Shown piece by piece: positions 6,743-7,088 of a stretch of DNA of 7,088 nucleotides. This stretch comes from Bacteroidota bacterium (GTDB lineage Bacteria > Bacteroidota > Kryptoniia > Kryptoniales > JAKASW01), in NCBI GenBank assembly GCA_021796055.1, contig JAJYOS010000337.1, positions 1 to 7,088 of the forward strand, in the 5' to 3' direction. The translations under genes were made by a program, and so were the position numbers. Below the pieces are notes generated by a model, which saw only the letters and a list, made by a program, of their open reading frames with translations, was not told the origin of the DNA and made no database searches. Each line of letters opens with the position of its first letter. The stretch's first letter is position 1.

Positions 6743-6749
6743 CCTCCTC
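6743..6749 (-). promoter_or_regulatory. strong Shine-Dalgarno site deciding the kinase TTG start
   Basis: The minus strand reads GAGGAGG, ending seven bases before TTG 6735. This near-perfect site at ideal spacing is the main reason for choosing a TTG start and shows that the organism uses Shine-Dalgarno initiation. Confidence 0.85.
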
Positions 6750-6759
6750 AGTGGTCGAG

Positions 6760-6975
6760 CTAACTGGAATACTCTAGTGCGTCGATAATCCAGTTGATAT
6801 AATTTTTGCGAAGCAATTTCTCGGCGGCGGTCTTCATTCTTGTCGCTTCCTTGAATGTGTCCGGATCATCACCACCGACGTGGATGAATTCCGGCTCAAC
6901 GACCAACGTCGGGACATGATGTCTTATGGAGTTAACCTTCGTGTCGTCTGCATATTTTGAATCCACGATAAACAT
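6760..6975 (-). CDS. small receiver-like protein, start uncertain, possibly truncated
   Basis: The frame from ATG 6975 gives 71 residues, but protein-like sequence continues upstream to an in-frame TGA at 7080-7078, for about 105 residues in all. Read in full, it has a strand KIVTHAF, then YELEFADNLEEAAARAF and IDMFIVDSKYADD, which resemble the beta2-alpha2-beta3 part of a response-regulator receiver with the acceptor Asp. A later strand PTLVVEP and a C-terminal helix (FKEATRMKTAAEKLLRK) follow. The first helix of the fold seems missing, and I see no clear Thr/Lys-Pro set, so it is a degenerate or partial receiver at best. No Shine-Dalgarno sequence precedes ATG 6975, and that start would cut the domain just before the Asp strand, so it is probably not the true start. 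The gene ends 24 bases before the histidine kinase start on the same strand, suggesting co-transcription and a possible role as its partner or modulator. Confidence 0.5.
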   Translation of the reverse strand: MFIVDSKYADDTKVNSIRHHVPTLVVEPEFIHVGGDDPDTFKEATRMKTAAEKLLRKNYINWIIDALEYSS

Positions 6976-7077
6976 GTCAATGTGGTTGGAGAAGGCCCGT
7001 GCTGCTGCTTCCTCCAGGTTATCGGCGAATTCAAGCTCATATTTCGGATGCGGAAAAGCGTGCGTGACAATCTTCCT
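6976..7077 (-). other. coding-like upstream extension of the receiver-like gene lacking a standard start
   Basis: This stretch is open in the frame of the small receiver-like gene and encodes plausible receiver sequence (YELEFADNLEEAAARAF), but it contains no in-frame ATG, GTG or TTG. An ATT codon at the front has AAGGAAG directly before it. Alternatively, removing one A from the GTGAAGG at 7081-7075 would create an in-frame GTG start. A frameshift, a sequencing error, a rare start codon or a decayed gene would each explain it. Confidence 0.45.
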
Positions 7078-7088
7078 TCACGCGAGGG

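Overview
The window looks like bacterial chromosome of moderate GC content. It carries two compact gene clusters that converge near position 4030. Bacterial origin is supported by a strong Shine-Dalgarno sequence in front of a TTG start (minus strand, 6743-6749), overlapping operon-style gene junctions, a Rho-independent terminator-like hairpin, and a typical multi-domain hybrid-type histidine kinase. I cannot name the phylum. Nothing in the window indicates insertion sequences, phage, CRISPR or RNA genes.

The plus-strand cluster (149-4027) has five tightly packed genes, each overlapping the next by 1 to 14 bases. They encode an eIF2B-alpha/beta/delta-like protein and then a complete dedicated (group I type) energy-coupling factor (ECF) vitamin/metabolite importer. 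The importer consists of a substrate-binding S component, the transmembrane coupling protein EcfT, and two ABC ATPases. The substrate is unknown. The eIF2B-like protein belongs to a fold that includes sugar-phosphate isomerases, but the cysteine and aspartate used by methylthioribose-1-phosphate isomerase (MtnA) are not at the expected positions.

The most notable feature is in the importer. The first ATPase has Asn in place of the switch (H-loop) His. The second ATPase has lost the LSGGQ signature (it reads LNYAL) and the D-loop Asp (Ser instead). Because ABC ATPases work as head-to-tail dimers, all three changes fall in the same composite ATP site. The other site is fully canonical. EcfT also has only one intact Ala-Arg-Gly coupling motif; the second reads Ala-Thr-Asn. 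Together these suggest an ECF importer with one consensus and one degenerate ATP site, an arrangement well known in heterodimeric ABC exporters but not, as far as I know, a textbook property of ECF importers.

The minus-strand cluster (from the right edge to 4045) has a small receiver-like open frame followed 24 bases later by an 896-residue membrane-anchored sensor histidine kinase with PAS and GAF-like sensory regions and a degenerate C-terminal receiver-like domain. The small frame has no normal start codon for its full coding-like length and may be frame-disrupted. The kinase transcript probably ends at a hairpin that lies inside the last codons of the convergent second ATPase gene. This hairpin is fully paired only in minus-strand RNA. 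The two clusters need not be functionally linked. The left edge (1-148) holds no gene that I can support with confidence.
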